A stretch of DNA of 64,000 bases from Candidatus Siliceabacter maunaloa (GTDB lineage Bacteria > Actinomycetota > Thermoleophilia > Solirubrobacterales > Solirubrobacteraceae): assembly GCA_024330185.1 (NCBI GenBank), contig JANDLV010000009.1:1-64000 (forward strand). Reading direction: 5' to 3'. The notes beneath the pieces were generated by a model. It did no database searches, was not told the origin of the DNA, and worked only from the letters and a program-made list of their open reading frames with translations. Shown here piece after piece: positions 44,686 to 53,811 of this stretch (position 1 is its first letter; each line of letters begins with the position of its first letter). The translations under genes and the position numbers were made by a program.

Positions 44686-46290
44686 TCAGCGCACGCCGGG
44701 CAGGCGGCGCAGCAGGCGCAGGCTGGCGGTCATCGCCTTGCCCCACGGCCGCTGGCCGACGAAGCGCGGCGGCGCGATGGGCAGTACGCGCTGGAGCGCC
44801 ACGGTCTGCTCCTCGGTGTACTTCTGGATGCCGTGGGCGCCGTGGCGGCGGCCCAGGCCCGAGCTCTTCATGCCGCCCATCGGTGCGTCGACCGAGGCCC
44901 ACGCCGCGGCGTAGCCCTCGTTGACGTTGACGGTGCCCGCCTCGAGCTGCGCGGCCACGCGCCGGCCCCGCGCGGCGTCGGCGGTCCACAGGCTGAAGTT
45001 CAGGCCGTAGTCGCTGGCGTTGGCCCGGGCGATCGCCTCCTGCTCGGAGGCGAAGGTCGACACGGCGGCCACGGGACCGAACGTCTCCTCCTCGAAGCAG
45101 GTCATGCCCTCGCGCACGCCGTCCAGCAGCGTCGGCTCGTGGAAGTAGGGGCCGATGTCGGGCCGCGGGCGCCCACCGGCCAGGACGGTCGCTCCCTTGG
45201 CCGTCGCGTCCTCGACGTGCTCGCGCACGGTCTCCAACTGGGTGCCCGACACCAGCGAGCCCATCTCGGCGCGGTAGTCCAGCCCGGCGTCGAGCTTCAT
45301 GCCGCGCGTGCGCTCGACCAGGCGGCGCGTGAACTCGTCCGCCACCGAATCGTGCACCATCAGGCGCTCGACGGAGATGCAGAGCTGGCCTGCGTTGGAG
45401 AACAGCGCGCGGGTGGCCCCGTCGACCGCCTTGGTCAGCGACGCGTCGTCCAGGACGATCATCGCGTTCTTGCCGCCCAGCTCCATCGAGCAGGGGATGA
45501 GGTTCTCCGCCGCCTGCGCGGCCACCTTGCGCCCCGTCGCGGTGCTGCCGGTGAACATGAGGTAGTCCGACCCGCCGATGAGCGGCTCGCCCAGCTGCGA
45601 ACCGGCGCCGGTGACCACCTCGAAGAGGCCCGGAGGCAGCCCCGCCTCCTCCAGCAGCGCGGCGCCCCACAGGGTGGAGAACGGCGTCTGGCTGTCGGGC
45701 TTGACCACCACGGCGTTGCCCGCCGCCAGCGCCGGGGTGGCGTCGCTCATGCTCAGGGTGAAGGGGTAGTTCCAGGGCGCGATGATGGCCACCACGCCGA
45801 TGGGGTGGCGGTGCTCCTGGGCGGCGGTGAGGAAGGGCAGCGCGCCGCGGCGGCGGTGGCTGCGCAGGTGGCGCTGTGCCGTGTTGGCGTAGTAGCGCGC
45901 GACGATGGCGACGTCGAGGATCTCCTCGAAGGCGTGGCGGCGCGCCTTGCCCGACTCGAGCTGGATGAGGTCGAGGATCTCGGCCTGACGGGACAGCACC
46001 AGGTCGTGGAAGCGCAACAGCACCCGCTTGCGCTGCGCGAAGCTCGTCCGTCGCCACGTCCCCTGCGCGACCCGGGCACGGGCGATGGCCGTCTCGACGT
46101 CGTCGGCGGTGCATCGCGGCACCGTGCCCAGCACCTCGCCGGTGAAGGGCTTCTCGACCTCCATGCGCTCCCGGCCGCCTCCCGCGGCAACCCGCGCGGC
46201 GAGCGCTTCGAGCGTGGCTCGGTCGATGCGCTTCGAGCCGGTGGGCGGGCGGGCAGCGGAGGTGGAGGAGGGCGGAGATGCGGTGGTCAT
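44686..46290 (-). CDS. Aldehyde dehydrogenase (succinate-semialdehyde type)
   Basis: 534 residues of the NAD(P)+-dependent ALDH superfamily. Asn174 in APWNYPF, Glu270 in SMELGGKNAMIV and the nucleophile Cys304 in NAGQLCISVERL are all present. Overall features resemble succinate-semialdehyde dehydrogenases of the GabD2 kind, but the substrate is not fixed. ATG 46290 faces a VapB gene over about 40 bases. Confidence 0.9.
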   Translation of the reverse strand: MTTASPPSSTSAARPPTGSKRIDRATLEALAARVAAGGGRERMEVEKPFTGEVLGTVPRCTADDVETAIARARVAQGTWRRTSFAQRKRVLLRFHDLVLSRQAEILDLIQLESGKARRHAFEEILDVAIVARYYANTAQRHLRSHRRRGALPFLTAAQEHRHPIGVVAIIAPWNYPFTLSMSDATPALAAGNAVVVKPDSQTPFSTLWGAALLEEAGLPPGLFEVVTGAGSQLGEPLIGGSDYLMFTGSTATGRKVAAQAAENLIPCSMELGGKNAMIVLDDASLTKAVDGATRALFSNAGQLCISVERLMVHDSVADEFTRRLVERTRGMKLDAGLDYRAEMGSLVSGTQLETVREHVEDATAKGATVLAGGRPRPDIGPYFHEPTLLDGVREGMTCFEEETFGPVAAVSTFASEQEAIARANASDYGLNFSLWTADAARGRRVAAQLEAGTVNVNEGYAAAWASVDAPMGGMKSSGLGRRHGAHGIQKYTEEQTVALQRVLPIAPPRFVGQRPWGKAMTASLRLLRRLPGVR

Positions 46291-46331
46291 GGGCCCACGC
46301 TACCCGGCCGCCAGCATGGTATTCTCCTGCC

Positions 46332-46577
46332 ATGCGCACCACCATCGACGCGGCAGGACGCATCGTCGTCCCGAAGCCGGTGCGCGACGACCTCGGGCTC
46401 GCTGCGGGGACCGAGCTCGAGCTCAGCGTCGTCGACGGTCACATCGAGATCGACGTTCCAGCGACCCCGATGCGCCTGGAGGAGACGGAGCACGGCGTCG
46501 TCGCCGTCGCCGATCGCGAGATGCCCACGCTCACGACCGAGCTGGTCCGCGACACGCTCGAGCGCGTCCGCCGTTGA
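46332..46577 (+). CDS. vapB: AbrB-family antitoxin VapB
   Basis: 81 residues. The swapped-hairpin AbrB DNA-binding domain reads TTIDAAGRIVVPKPVRDDLG and AGTELELSVVDGHIEI. The C-terminal tail should block the toxin. A TATTCT box ends six bases before the ATG, so the message may be leaderless. The toxin follows with a TTGA overlap. Confidence 0.9.
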   Translation: MRTTIDAAGRIVVPKPVRDDLGLAAGTELELSVVDGHIEIDVPATPMRLEETEHGVVAVADREMPTLTTELVRDTLERVRR

Positions 46578-47005
46578 TCGTTCTGGACACGTCCGTCGTG
46601 GTGGCGAGCTTCGGCGCATGGCACGAGCACCACGAGGTGGCACGCACGACGCTGGGGGAGCGTCCGCACCTGGCCGCCCATACGGCATTGGAGGCCTACT
46701 CGGTGCTGACGAGGCTGCCGGAGCCGTTCAGGGCCTCGCCCGCCACGGTCGTCGAGTTCCTGCGACGGACCTTCACGACGCCTCGCCTGACGTTGCCCGA
46801 GGAGGCGCAGGCCAGCGTGCCTGCACGACTCAGCGAGCAGGGGGTCTCGGGGGGCGCCGTCTACGACGGGCTGATCGCGCTCACGGCGCGCGCGGCGGGA
46901 GCCCAACTGCTCACGCTCGATCGCCGCGCACTGACCACCTACGCGCGAGTCGGAGCGGCGGCACATCTCCTGGTCCAGCCGGCCGGCGGCGACGCGCCCG
47001 TGTGA
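46574..47005 (+). CDS. vapC: PIN-domain toxin VapC
   Basis: 143 residues with the full PIN acidic set: D5 (IVLDTSVVV), E40 (TALEAYSVL), D98 (AVYDGLIA) and D116 (LLTLDRRA). It is an RNA-cleaving toxin, inhibited by the AbrB-type partner. The start is TTG 46574, fused to the antitoxin stop as TTGA; no better start exists near the family's first strand. Confidence 0.9.
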   Translation: MIVLDTSVVVASFGAWHEHHEVARTTLGERPHLAAHTALEAYSVLTRLPEPFRASPATVVEFLRRTFTTPRLTLPEEAQASVPARLSEQGVSGGAVYDGLIALTARAAGAQLLTLDRRALTTYARVGAAAHLLVQPAGGDAPV

Positions 47006-47012
47006 TCAGGGC

Positions 47013-47204
47013 ATGCTCGAGCTCGCTGCGGCTCGTGCCCGCCAGGGCGTGGCCGTCCGCCACCACGCGCGCTGGTAGCGGGAGGATGGCCTCACCCAGG
47101 CGGTGTTGGAGGGCTCGCGCGAGCGGGAGGCAGCCCGTGGGGAGCGCTGGACCTTCGCGCTGCAGGACGACGCCGACGTCGTATGGCGCCTGGTCGACGT
47201 GTGA
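47013..47204 (+). pseudogene. Short frame interrupted by an in-frame TAG
   Basis: From ATG 47013 the sequence LAAARARQGVAVRHHARW is followed by TAG at 47076-47078. The same frame then continues with protein-like sequence (DGLTQAVLEGSREREAARGE, FALQDDADVVWRLVDV) to a TGA at 47202-47204. The composition suggests a small gene broken by a nonsense mutation, or a remnant of a larger one. The family is not recognised. Confidence 0.35.
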
Positions 47205-47244
47205 TCCGGACCGCGAGCCCTCGCCGTGCGCCCGGGCTGCCACG

Positions 47245-47571
47245 TCATCCCTCTGTGGCCCCGTCCTCGTCGTCGCCGCGGTACATCGGCTCGTCGCTGA
47301 GGTAGGCCGCGCGCACCAGCGCATGGGCCGCCAGGGGAGCGGTGATTAGCAGGAAGGCGGCGATGAGGACGGCGCGCGCGATGACCGGCCCGTCGCCTGT
47401 GAGCAGCGCGGCCAGAACGAGCGCGACGATCCCCAGGGCCGCGCCCTTGGCGGTGGCCTGGACCTCGGTGTAGACGTCGGGCATCCGGTAGATGCCCAGC
47501 ACTGAGATGGTGAGCAGGAGCAGGCCGAAGACCACGAGGACGCCGGCGGCCACGGAGAGCACCGCGTCCAT
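47245..47571 (-). CDS. mnhG: Mrp antiporter subunit G
   Basis: 108 residues with three hydrophobic helices (LSVAAGVLVVFGLLLLTIS, ALGIVALVLAALL, VLIAAFLLITAPLAAHAL), and the family's GIYRMPDVYTEVQATAKG. It is the last subunit of the seven-gene Mrp antiporter, which exchanges Na+ or K+ for protons. ATG 47571 overlaps the mnhF stop by one base. Confidence 0.92.
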   Translation of the reverse strand: MDAVLSVAAGVLVVFGLLLLTISVLGIYRMPDVYTEVQATAKGAALGIVALVLAALLTGDGPVIARAVLIAAFLLITAPLAAHALVRAAYLSDEPMYRGDDEDGATEG

Positions 47572-47837
47572 CAGCCGAAGAGCCTCCCGCGCCCGTAGTA
47601 GCGCGCCGCGGCGAGGGTGGCCACGAAGCCCAGGAGGGCCAGGATCAGCGCGGCATCCAGGAAGTAGGACACGCCGCGCGAGGCCGAGTAGAGCACGAGC
47701 AGCCCGATGAGCACGAGCACGAGCGTGTCCAGGGCGAGGATGCGCGCGACCGACGAGCGTGCGCCGACCACGCGGACCGCGCACGCCCCCAGCAGCACGA
47801 CGAGCCACACCAGGGCGATGTCGACGAGCGTGTCCAT
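47571..47837 (-). CDS. mnhF: Mrp antiporter subunit F
   Basis: 88 residues with three helices; VRVVGARSSVARILALDTL between helices one and two is typical of MrpF. ATG 47837 overlaps the mnhE stop by one base (TGATG). A small membrane subunit needed for assembly of the complex. Confidence 0.92.
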   Translation of the reverse strand: MDTLVDIALVWLVVLLGACAVRVVGARSSVARILALDTLVLVLIGLLVLYSASRGVSYFLDAALILALLGFVATLAAARYYGRGRLFG

Positions 47838-48325
47838 CAGGGGAACACCCGCTGTCCGTAGCGCTCGCGTAGGTGGCGGAGGCGTTCGCGCACCGCATCG
47901 GGGTCGCTGGCGTCGATGGTGTGGATGAGCATGATCTGGCGCTCGACATCCATGTCGACCACCACGTCCCCGGGCGCGAGGGTCGTGAGGACGGCCGCGG
48001 CGGCCATGCCGCTCTCCGAGCGGCTTTCCATCGGCACCTCGACCATGCCGGGGCACGGCAGTGGGCGCAGGCCGAGCACGATGAGGCCTACCGACCATGT
48101 GCCTCGCACGACCTCCCCGGCCACCGCGGCGAGGAGGACGGGGAAGAAGGCCACCCGCCGGGCAAGCTCCCCCGCGGGCGTGTCGTCGGGCCCGCGTAGG
48201 CCGCGCACGGCGGCCAGGCAGGCCGCGGAGAGCACGAGGCCGGTGGCCAGGTCCGCCGGCGCGAAGCTCGCCAGCGCCAGCGCGTATATCAGGGTGAGGC
48301 TGCCCAGGCGCAGCGCGAGGCTCAT
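47837..48325 (-). CDS. mnhE: Mrp antiporter subunit E
   Basis: 162 residues. Two helices at the N-terminus (about residues 8-45 and 60-85) and a soluble C-terminal domain with LTTLAPGDVVVDMDVERQIMLIHTID, where family members have TLTPGT. ATG 48325 overlaps the mnhD stop (ATGA). Confidence 0.92.
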   Translation of the reverse strand: MSLALRLGSLTLIYALALASFAPADLATGLVLSAACLAAVRGLRGPDDTPAGELARRVAFFPVLLAAVAGEVVRGTWSVGLIVLGLRPLPCPGMVEVPMESRSESGMAAAAVLTTLAPGDVVVDMDVERQIMLIHTIDASDPDAVRERLRHLRERYGQRVFP

Positions 48326-49692
48326 CTCTGGCCTCCGGTCAGCGTGGCGGCCGCCTCGCGGCTCACGGCCAGCAGCGGCTCGGGCCACAGCCCCAGCCCG
48401 AGGACCACGAGCGCCAGCAGCACCCCGGGCACCTGCAGCGCCCGCCCGCCGGAGGTGTCGTGGCGGTCGCGCCAGAAGTCGCGCTGGTAGATCTGGAACA
48501 TGTAGACGAACGACAGCGCCCCGCCCAGGAAGATCAGCGCCACCAGGACGGCGCTGCGCGCGTCGATCCCCGCCCGGAACAGCTCGACCTTGCCGAAGAA
48601 CCCGGCGCTGGGCGGCACGCCGGCCACGCTGAGGGCGCCGATGGCGAAGCAGGCGCCCACGAGCCAGCCGCGCACTCGTGCGGTGAGGAACAGCAGCGCC
48701 TTGTTCAGCGCGTTGACGATCGCGTAGAGGATCGCCGCCGCGTAGCCCACGGGCCCTCCCACGGCCAGCGCGATGAGGACGTAGCCGACCTGGCCGATGG
48801 CCGAGTAGGCCAGTACCTCCGAGGCGCTGCGTCGCGAGATGGCCTGGATGGCCCCGTAGACGATGCTCGCGCTGCCCAGCACCGCCAGCACCCCGGCGCC
48901 AGCCGCGAAGAGGTCGGGCAGCAGGTCGCCGCCGAAGCGCAGCAGCCCGTAGCTGCCGACGTTGGCCACCGCTCCGCTGAGCATCGCGGCGACGCCCGGC
49001 GTGGCGCCGACGTACACCGGCGGCAGCCAGAAGTGGAAGGGGAAGAGGCCGAGCTTGATCGAGAAGGCGACGAGCACCGAGACGCCGATGAGCGCCACGG
49101 CGGTTGGCTCGCTCTGGGCCAGCGCGAACCCGACACCGTCCATGTCCAGGGTCCCGGTCACCGTGTAGATGGCCGCCAGGCCGATCAGGAACAGGAACGT
49201 TCCCAGCAGGTTGACGATCGCGAAGATGAACCCGGCGCCGATCTGGTGGCGCTCGCCGCCGTAGGTGCTCGCCGCGTAGGAGGCCACCATGGTCAGCTCG
49301 AAGAAGACGTAGAAGTTGAAGATGTCCGCGGTGAGGAACACCCCGGTCAGCCCGGCGCCCATGAACAGCACCAGCGCCGGGGTGTGCCGCGACTCCAGGT
49401 CGTCGACCACCTCGTAGGCCAGCCCGGCCAGCAGCACGCCCATCGAGAGCACGGCGAACACGACGCCCAGCGCGTCGGCACGCAGGGCGATGCCCACGCC
49501 GGCGGGCCAGTCGCCGGCCACGATCGTCCGCGGGCCGTCGACGAGCACGTGGGCCTGCAGCACGCAGAGGGCGACGAAGCCGGCGCCCAGCACGCCGACC
49601 GCGAGCCAGGCCACGCAGCGACGGCGCCCGTCCAGCAGCGCGGTGACGGCCGCGCCGGCCCACACCAGCCCGAGCGGCAGGGCGAGGCTCAT
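48322..49692 (-). CDS. mnhD: Mrp antiporter subunit D
   Basis: 456 residues with about fourteen helices, homologous to the proton-pumping NuoN/L/M subunits. Key residues are the Glu in NFYVFFELTMVASY and the Lys in FSIKLGLFPFHFWLPPVYVGA. With MnhA it forms the ion-translocating part. ATG 49692 overlaps mnhC. Confidence 0.94.
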   Translation of the reverse strand: MSLALPLGLVWAGAAVTALLDGRRRCVAWLAVGVLGAGFVALCVLQAHVLVDGPRTIVAGDWPAGVGIALRADALGVVFAVLSMGVLLAGLAYEVVDDLESRHTPALVLFMGAGLTGVFLTADIFNFYVFFELTMVASYAASTYGGERHQIGAGFIFAIVNLLGTFLFLIGLAAIYTVTGTLDMDGVGFALAQSEPTAVALIGVSVLVAFSIKLGLFPFHFWLPPVYVGATPGVAAMLSGAVANVGSYGLLRFGGDLLPDLFAAGAGVLAVLGSASIVYGAIQAISRRSASEVLAYSAIGQVGYVLIALAVGGPVGYAAAILYAIVNALNKALLFLTARVRGWLVGACFAIGALSVAGVPPSAGFFGKVELFRAGIDARSAVLVALIFLGGALSFVYMFQIYQRDFWRDRHDTSGGRALQVPGVLLALVVLGLGLWPEPLLAVSREAAATLTGGQR

Positions 49693-50084
49693 CGGCCCTC
49701 CGCCTCGGCCACGTCGTCGTCGTCGCGAGCCTGTTGATCGATCTCACGCGCGTGGCGGGCCTCCTCCTTGGAGAGCTCGTCGAGGTCCAGCGTGTCGTAG
49801 CCGGTGTAGACGCGGTACACGAGGCTGAGCAGCAGGGCGATGACGGCGAAGCCGATCACCAGCGCGGTGAGGGTCATCGCCTGCACCAGCGGGTCGCTGA
49901 TCTCGCCCTCCACGGGCAGGATGGGACTCTCGCCCCGGGTGCCCCCGCTGGCCATGAGCGTCAGGTTGGCCGCGTTGGCGATCAGCACGATGCCGGCCAC
50001 CACGCGCAGCAGGTCGCGCTTGAGGGCCAGGTAGGCGCCCGAGCCGGCCAGCACGCCGGCGGCCAGGGCGAAGGCGAGCGTCAT
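49689..50084 (-). CDS. mnhC: Mrp antiporter subunit C
   Basis: 131 residues, three helices, a NuoK homologue (LKRDLLRVVAGIVLIANAAN, DPLVQAMTLTALVIGFAV). The charged C-terminal tail (ELSKEEARHAREIDQQ) is longer than in many MrpC proteins. ATG 50084 overlaps the mnhB stop (ATGA). Confidence 0.93.
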   Translation of the reverse strand: MTLAFALAAGVLAGSGAYLALKRDLLRVVAGIVLIANAANLTLMASGGTRGESPILPVEGEISDPLVQAMTLTALVIGFAVIALLLSLVYRVYTGYDTLDLDELSKEEARHAREIDQQARDDDDVAEAEGR

Positions 50085-50521
50085 GTGGCCTCCATCTCCT
50101 CGTAGGCGCGGGCCACGGCGTGCACGATCCCCACCACGGCGCCCAGCACCAGGACGAAGACCGCGGCGTCGAAGGCCACCGCGGTCATCAGCTCGAGCTT
50201 GCCCACCGTCGTCACCTCGGCGCCCGCGGGAGGGGAGTGCGTCAGGATCGGGTCGCCGCGCGACAGGGGCACCAGCGCGACGGCGAGAGCGCCCAGCAGC
50301 GCGACGAACGCCGCATGGGGGAGGAGGCGCACGGGCAGGGTGCGCTCGACCTCCTCGCGCCCCAGCGTCACGTACTGCAGCAGGATGCCCAGCGCGGCGA
50401 CCACGCCGGCGCTGAAGCCGTCGCCCACGTCGGCGAAGCCCTTGACCAGGATGGCGATGGCCACCACGAGGATGGGCGCCAGCAGCATGCGCGCGACGAC
50501 CCGCGTGACCACGCTGCTCAC
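50081..50521 (-). CDS. mnhB: Mrp antiporter subunit B
   Basis: 146 residues with four helices. GDGFSAGVVAALGILLQYVTLG is the family's core. GTG 50521 overlaps the mnhA stop (GTGA), matching the rest of the operon; GTG 50524 is an equally possible start. Confidence 0.92.
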   Translation of the reverse strand: MSSVVTRVVARMLLAPILVVAIAILVKGFADVGDGFSAGVVAALGILLQYVTLGREEVERTLPVRLLPHAAFVALLGALAVALVPLSRGDPILTHSPPAGAEVTTVGKLELMTAVAFDAAVFVLVLGAVVGIVHAVARAYEEMEAT

Positions 50522-52758
50522 CACAGCCTCCCGCGACGCAGCAGCTTGGTGACGCCCAGCAGCGCGACGGCGACCACCGTGATCTCCCCCAGCGTGTCCA
50601 GCGCTCGGAGATCGGCGAGGATCGCCGTGACGACGTTGTCGGCGTGGGCCTCGGGGGCAAGCTCGGTCAGCCGCCGGGCGGCGTCACCCTCACCGCCCGT
50701 GCGCGAGAGGCCTCCCCAGACCAGCACGAAGACCGTGGCGCCGGCGACCAGGCCCACGGCGGGGTCGCGGAAGCGGGTGCCCCGTCGCTCGCGCGTCGCC
50801 CGCATCTGACTGCGCAGAACCTCCCGGGGGATGAGCGAGAGCACGCCGATGAACAGCAGCGCGACGATCGTCTCCACCAGCACGGCGACCAGCGCGACGT
50901 TGGGCGCGCCCAGCAGCGCGTAGACGACGGCCAGCGCGAAGCCGACGGTCCCCAGGGTGAGCACCATGGTCAGGTGCCCGCGCGGGCGCGTCGCGGCCAC
51001 CGCGACGCAGGCGGCGAAGCCCAGCATGAGCACGAGGGGCAGGTCCCCGAGGCTGAAGGAGCCGACCGCGTAGGCGCCGACGGTCGGCGTGAGCACGAAG
51101 GCCAGTGCGAAGAGCACCCCGCTGGGCAGGAAGATCGCGGTGACGCGACCGCGGAAGTCGCGCACCTCGAGGTCGTGGACGCGATCCGACAGGCCGTTGA
51201 GCGCGGCGAGCCCCGCCGTGTAGGCCCGCTCGGGGCCCAGTCGCTCGCCGAGCCGCGCGACCGCCTCCGCCGCTGCGGGCACCGCCCGGTGCCCGGCGTG
51301 GACCAGGGCGCCCAGGGCGAAGGTGGCCAGCGCGAGGAGGTTCTCCGCGCGCAGGTCGAGGTAGTAGCGCGCCTCCACGGGCACCGCGGCCAGCAGGCTG
51401 GGCGTCGCCGCGTCCTGGGCGATCGCCGCGAACGGAGCGGGCACCAGGCCGGCGACCAGGCAGATCGCCCCCAGCACGCCGACCGGCGCGACCATGGCGC
51501 CCGGCACCGGGCCGGCCTCGGTGCGAGGGGCGCCGAGGAACAGACCGGTCCAGAAGCGGGCCATGTAGGCCAGCGTGAGGACGGCGATGAGCAGCGCCAT
51601 GGCGGCGAACACCCATCCGCGCTCCAGCGCGGCCTTGAACAGCAGCTCGTCGGCGAAGAAGCCGACGGTGAGGGGCAGCGAGGCGACCGTCGCTGCGCAG
51701 GCCAGCGACCCGGCGGCCACCACGGGCATCGCCCGCGCCAGGCCCCCCAGCTCGGACAGTCGCTGGGCGCCGGTCGCGCGCGTGACCGCGCCCGCGGTGA
51801 GGAACAGCGCGCACTTGGCCACCGCGTGGGTGACGACGTAGAACGCCGCGGCGCCCACGCCCGACTCGCCGCCCAGCCCGTAGAGGAAGACCACGTAGCC
51901 GTACTGGCTGAAGGTCGAGTAGGCCAGCACCTGCTTGAGGTCGTCACGCGACAGCGCGAGCACGCCGCCCACCAGCATCGAGGCGAAGCCCGCGACGACC
52001 AGCGCGTCGAGCAGCACCGGGCTGAGCTCCAGCAGCGGGTAGACGCGGCCGATGAGCAGCACGCCGGCGGCGACCATGGCCGCCGAGTGCAGGTAGGCCG
52101 AGACCGGCGTGGGCGCGACCATGGCCCGCCCGAGCCAGAAGTGGAAGGGCACCTGTGCGCTCTTGGCGAGAGCGGCCAGCGCGATCAGCGCCCCCGCGAC
52201 GGTGACCGTGGTGCTCGACTCGGCCACGCGGAACAGCTCGGGCAGCGAGAACGTGGCGTAGCGGTCGTAGAGCAGGAGGGTCCCGATCAGCAGCGCGACC
52301 GCGGTGATCGCCGTGACCAGCAGGGCCATCAGCGCGGCGCGCCGGGCGCCGCCGTCCTGGCGGTCGTAGGCGATGAGCAGGTACGACGCGACCGCGGTGA
52401 GGTCCCAGAACAGGAAGAGCAGGATCAGGTCCTGGGCCAGGGCCAGGCCGACCATGGACACCATGAACATGCCCAGCAGCGCGTAGAAGCGGGGCTGCTC
52501 ACGCACCGACCGTCCCTGCTGCGCCAGGTGGTGGGGGAGGTAGCGCCAGGCGAAGACGAACACCGGCACCGCGACCCCCGTGGCCATGAGGGCATACATC
52601 GCGGCGAGGCCGTCGAGGCGCAGGTGCAGGCGCAGGTCCAGCGTCGGCGCCCAGGGAACGTCGACCTCGCCGCCGCCCGTGAGCCAGAGCCATAGCAGCG
52701 CTACGAAGCCCGCACCGGCCATGGCGAGCACCGTGGCCGGTGGTGCCCAGGTCCGCAT
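50518..52758 (-). CDS. mnhA: Mrp antiporter subunit A
   Basis: 746 residues, about twenty helices, a NuoL-like antiporter core fused to a C-terminal MnhB/MbhD-like part. The proton-path motifs are FLFWDLTAVASYLLIAY and AKSAQVPFHFWLGRAMVAPTPVSAYLHSA. The C-terminal 200 residues carry the MbhD/E-type helices (LLGAPNVALVAVLVETIVAL). ATG 52758 is the operon start. All seven subunits (A to G) are present and overlapping, so the complex should be functional. Confidence 0.95.
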   Translation of the reverse strand: MRTWAPPATVLAMAGAGFVALLWLWLTGGGEVDVPWAPTLDLRLHLRLDGLAAMYALMATGVAVPVFVFAWRYLPHHLAQQGRSVREQPRFYALLGMFMVSMVGLALAQDLILLFLFWDLTAVASYLLIAYDRQDGGARRAALMALLVTAITAVALLIGTLLLYDRYATFSLPELFRVAESSTTVTVAGALIALAALAKSAQVPFHFWLGRAMVAPTPVSAYLHSAAMVAAGVLLIGRVYPLLELSPVLLDALVVAGFASMLVGGVLALSRDDLKQVLAYSTFSQYGYVVFLYGLGGESGVGAAAFYVVTHAVAKCALFLTAGAVTRATGAQRLSELGGLARAMPVVAAGSLACAATVASLPLTVGFFADELLFKAALERGWVFAAMALLIAVLTLAYMARFWTGLFLGAPRTEAGPVPGAMVAPVGVLGAICLVAGLVPAPFAAIAQDAATPSLLAAVPVEARYYLDLRAENLLALATFALGALVHAGHRAVPAAAEAVARLGERLGPERAYTAGLAALNGLSDRVHDLEVRDFRGRVTAIFLPSGVLFALAFVLTPTVGAYAVGSFSLGDLPLVLMLGFAACVAVAATRPRGHLTMVLTLGTVGFALAVVYALLGAPNVALVAVLVETIVALLFIGVLSLIPREVLRSQMRATRERRGTRFRDPAVGLVAGATVFVLVWGGLSRTGGEGDAARRLTELAPEAHADNVVTAILADLRALDTLGEITVVAVALLGVTKLLRRGRLW

Positions 52759-52834
52759 GGATCCCAGCCCCTACCCACCGAGGGCCTCCCACGCACGTCG
52801 ATCCGGTCCACCAACCGGTGGTACACCGCTGTGC

Positions 52835-53037
52835 ATGCCCACCGCGCGTCATCGCGTCCAGGTCACGGTCGACCCGGAGCTGGCGGCAGCGCTCGACGTG
52901 CTCGATCCCGCCCCGCAAGCCGGTCGCGCCAGATCCGCGACCTGGCGCTGCGCGGGGCCGAGACCGAGCACGGGGACGAGGCGACTCTCGCGCAGGTGCT
53001 CGGCCTCGAGAGCGTGCGCCTCTCGGACGCCGGCTGA
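52835..53037 (+). pseudogene. Frameshifted RHH antitoxin-like gene, no toxin
   Basis: ATG 52835 begins TARHRVQVTVDPELAAALDV, typical of a short ribbon-helix-helix antitoxin. Near 52910-52925 the sense moves to another frame, SRSRQIRDLALRGAETEHGD, which ends with a stop at 53035-53037. One indel would restore a continuous protein of about 65 residues. No PIN or other toxin follows, so this is an orphan relic. Confidence 0.6.
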
Positions 53038-53126
53038 GAGACGTTCCGTCTCGCCGCGGTCAGGTTTGCAAGACAGGGCCCGGCAGGAGGCGGCGGGCGG
53101 GCGGCGAACCGGAGGGCGTGCTGGCC

Positions 53127-53372
53127 ATGCTCTTCACCATCGCCGTCCTCGGCGCACTGGGGACGTGGGCCGTCGCAGCGGGCATGGTGCGTGCGGGCCG
53201 GCGGCTGGCCATCGACTGGCCGGCCACCCTGGTGTGGCTCGGCCTGGCCGAGTGGCCGCCCGAGGAGGGTGTGCTGACCACGGCCGAGCTCGCGGCCGCG
53301 CGGGCGCAGGCCCGCCGTGCGCGGGCGGTGGCCGCCGGCGGCGGCGCGCACGTGCCACCCGCCGCGGCGTAG
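53127..53372 (+). CDS. Small single-helix membrane protein
   Basis: 81 residues. One hydrophobic segment (FTIAVLGALGTWAVAAGMV), then WLGLAEWPPEEGV and an Ala/Arg-rich helix. ATG 53127 has GGAGGG ten bases upstream. Unknown family; unclear relation to its neighbours. Confidence 0.55.
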   Translation: MLFTIAVLGALGTWAVAAGMVRAGRRLAIDWPATLVWLGLAEWPPEEGVLTTAELAAARAQARRARAVAAGGGAHVPPAAA

Positions 53373-53421
53373 CGGTGGTCGTCTCCGTTTGCCCCGGCGG
53401 GGCACCGGAAAGGCTGCCGGC

Positions 53422-53733
53422 ATGTCCACCGCGTCCGCCGTCCTGGGCAGCCTTGCGCTGCTGGCCGTCGTGCTCAGCTTCGGGCTGCTGTTCTTCGTGG
53501 CCCTGCCGGTGGGCCTCCTGGCCATACTGCTCGCCGTCGTGGCGCGACGAAAGGGGATGAGGGCCATGGTCGGCCTGGTCACCGGCGCGCTGTCGACGGT
53601 CCTCTCGCTGCTCGTCGTGGGCCTGATCGTCGCGGTCGTGCTCTTCCTCGACGGGCTGGACCTCAGCGGCCTTCCCGACGGCGTGCGCGACGGGATCCCC
53701 GACGACGTGCTGCGCGAGCTCGAGGGGGCGTGA
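53422..53733 (+). CDS. Small membrane protein with acidic tail
   Basis: 103 residues with two or three hydrophobic helices (VLGSLALLAVVLSFGLLFFV, LPVGLLAILLAVVA, LSLLVVGLIVAVVLFL) and an acidic C-terminal stretch (SGLPDGVRDGIPDDVLREL). It resembles the DUF4190-type small membrane proteins of actinobacteria. ATG 53422 with a GGAAAGG site. Confidence 0.65.
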   Translation: MSTASAVLGSLALLAVVLSFGLLFFVALPVGLLAILLAVVARRKGMRAMVGLVTGALSTVLSLLVVGLIVAVVLFLDGLDLSGLPDGVRDGIPDDVLRELEGA

Positions 53734-53776
53734 GAGGCGCCGCTCCACGGCGGCGAACGCCGTGGTCGCTGGGTGC

Positions 53777-53805
53777 TTGACATGTCGACGCGATGAACTC
53801 ATCAT
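53777..53805 (+). promoter_or_regulatory. Promoter of the FitAB-like toxin-antitoxin pair
   Basis: A consensus -35 TTGACA (53777-53782) is followed after 17 bases by CATCAT (53800-53805). The start ATG at 53812 lies six bases on, so the transcript is probably leaderless. The -35 overlaps a GTCGAC dyad that could be an operator. Confidence 0.55.
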
Positions 53806-53811
53806 CTGTGC

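Noticed and set aside
44290-47349. A 1019-codon plus-strand open frame
   Set aside because: It runs across the secreted-protein gene, the whole aldehyde dehydrogenase on the other strand and the VapBC pair. It is a GC-driven shadow with no domain.
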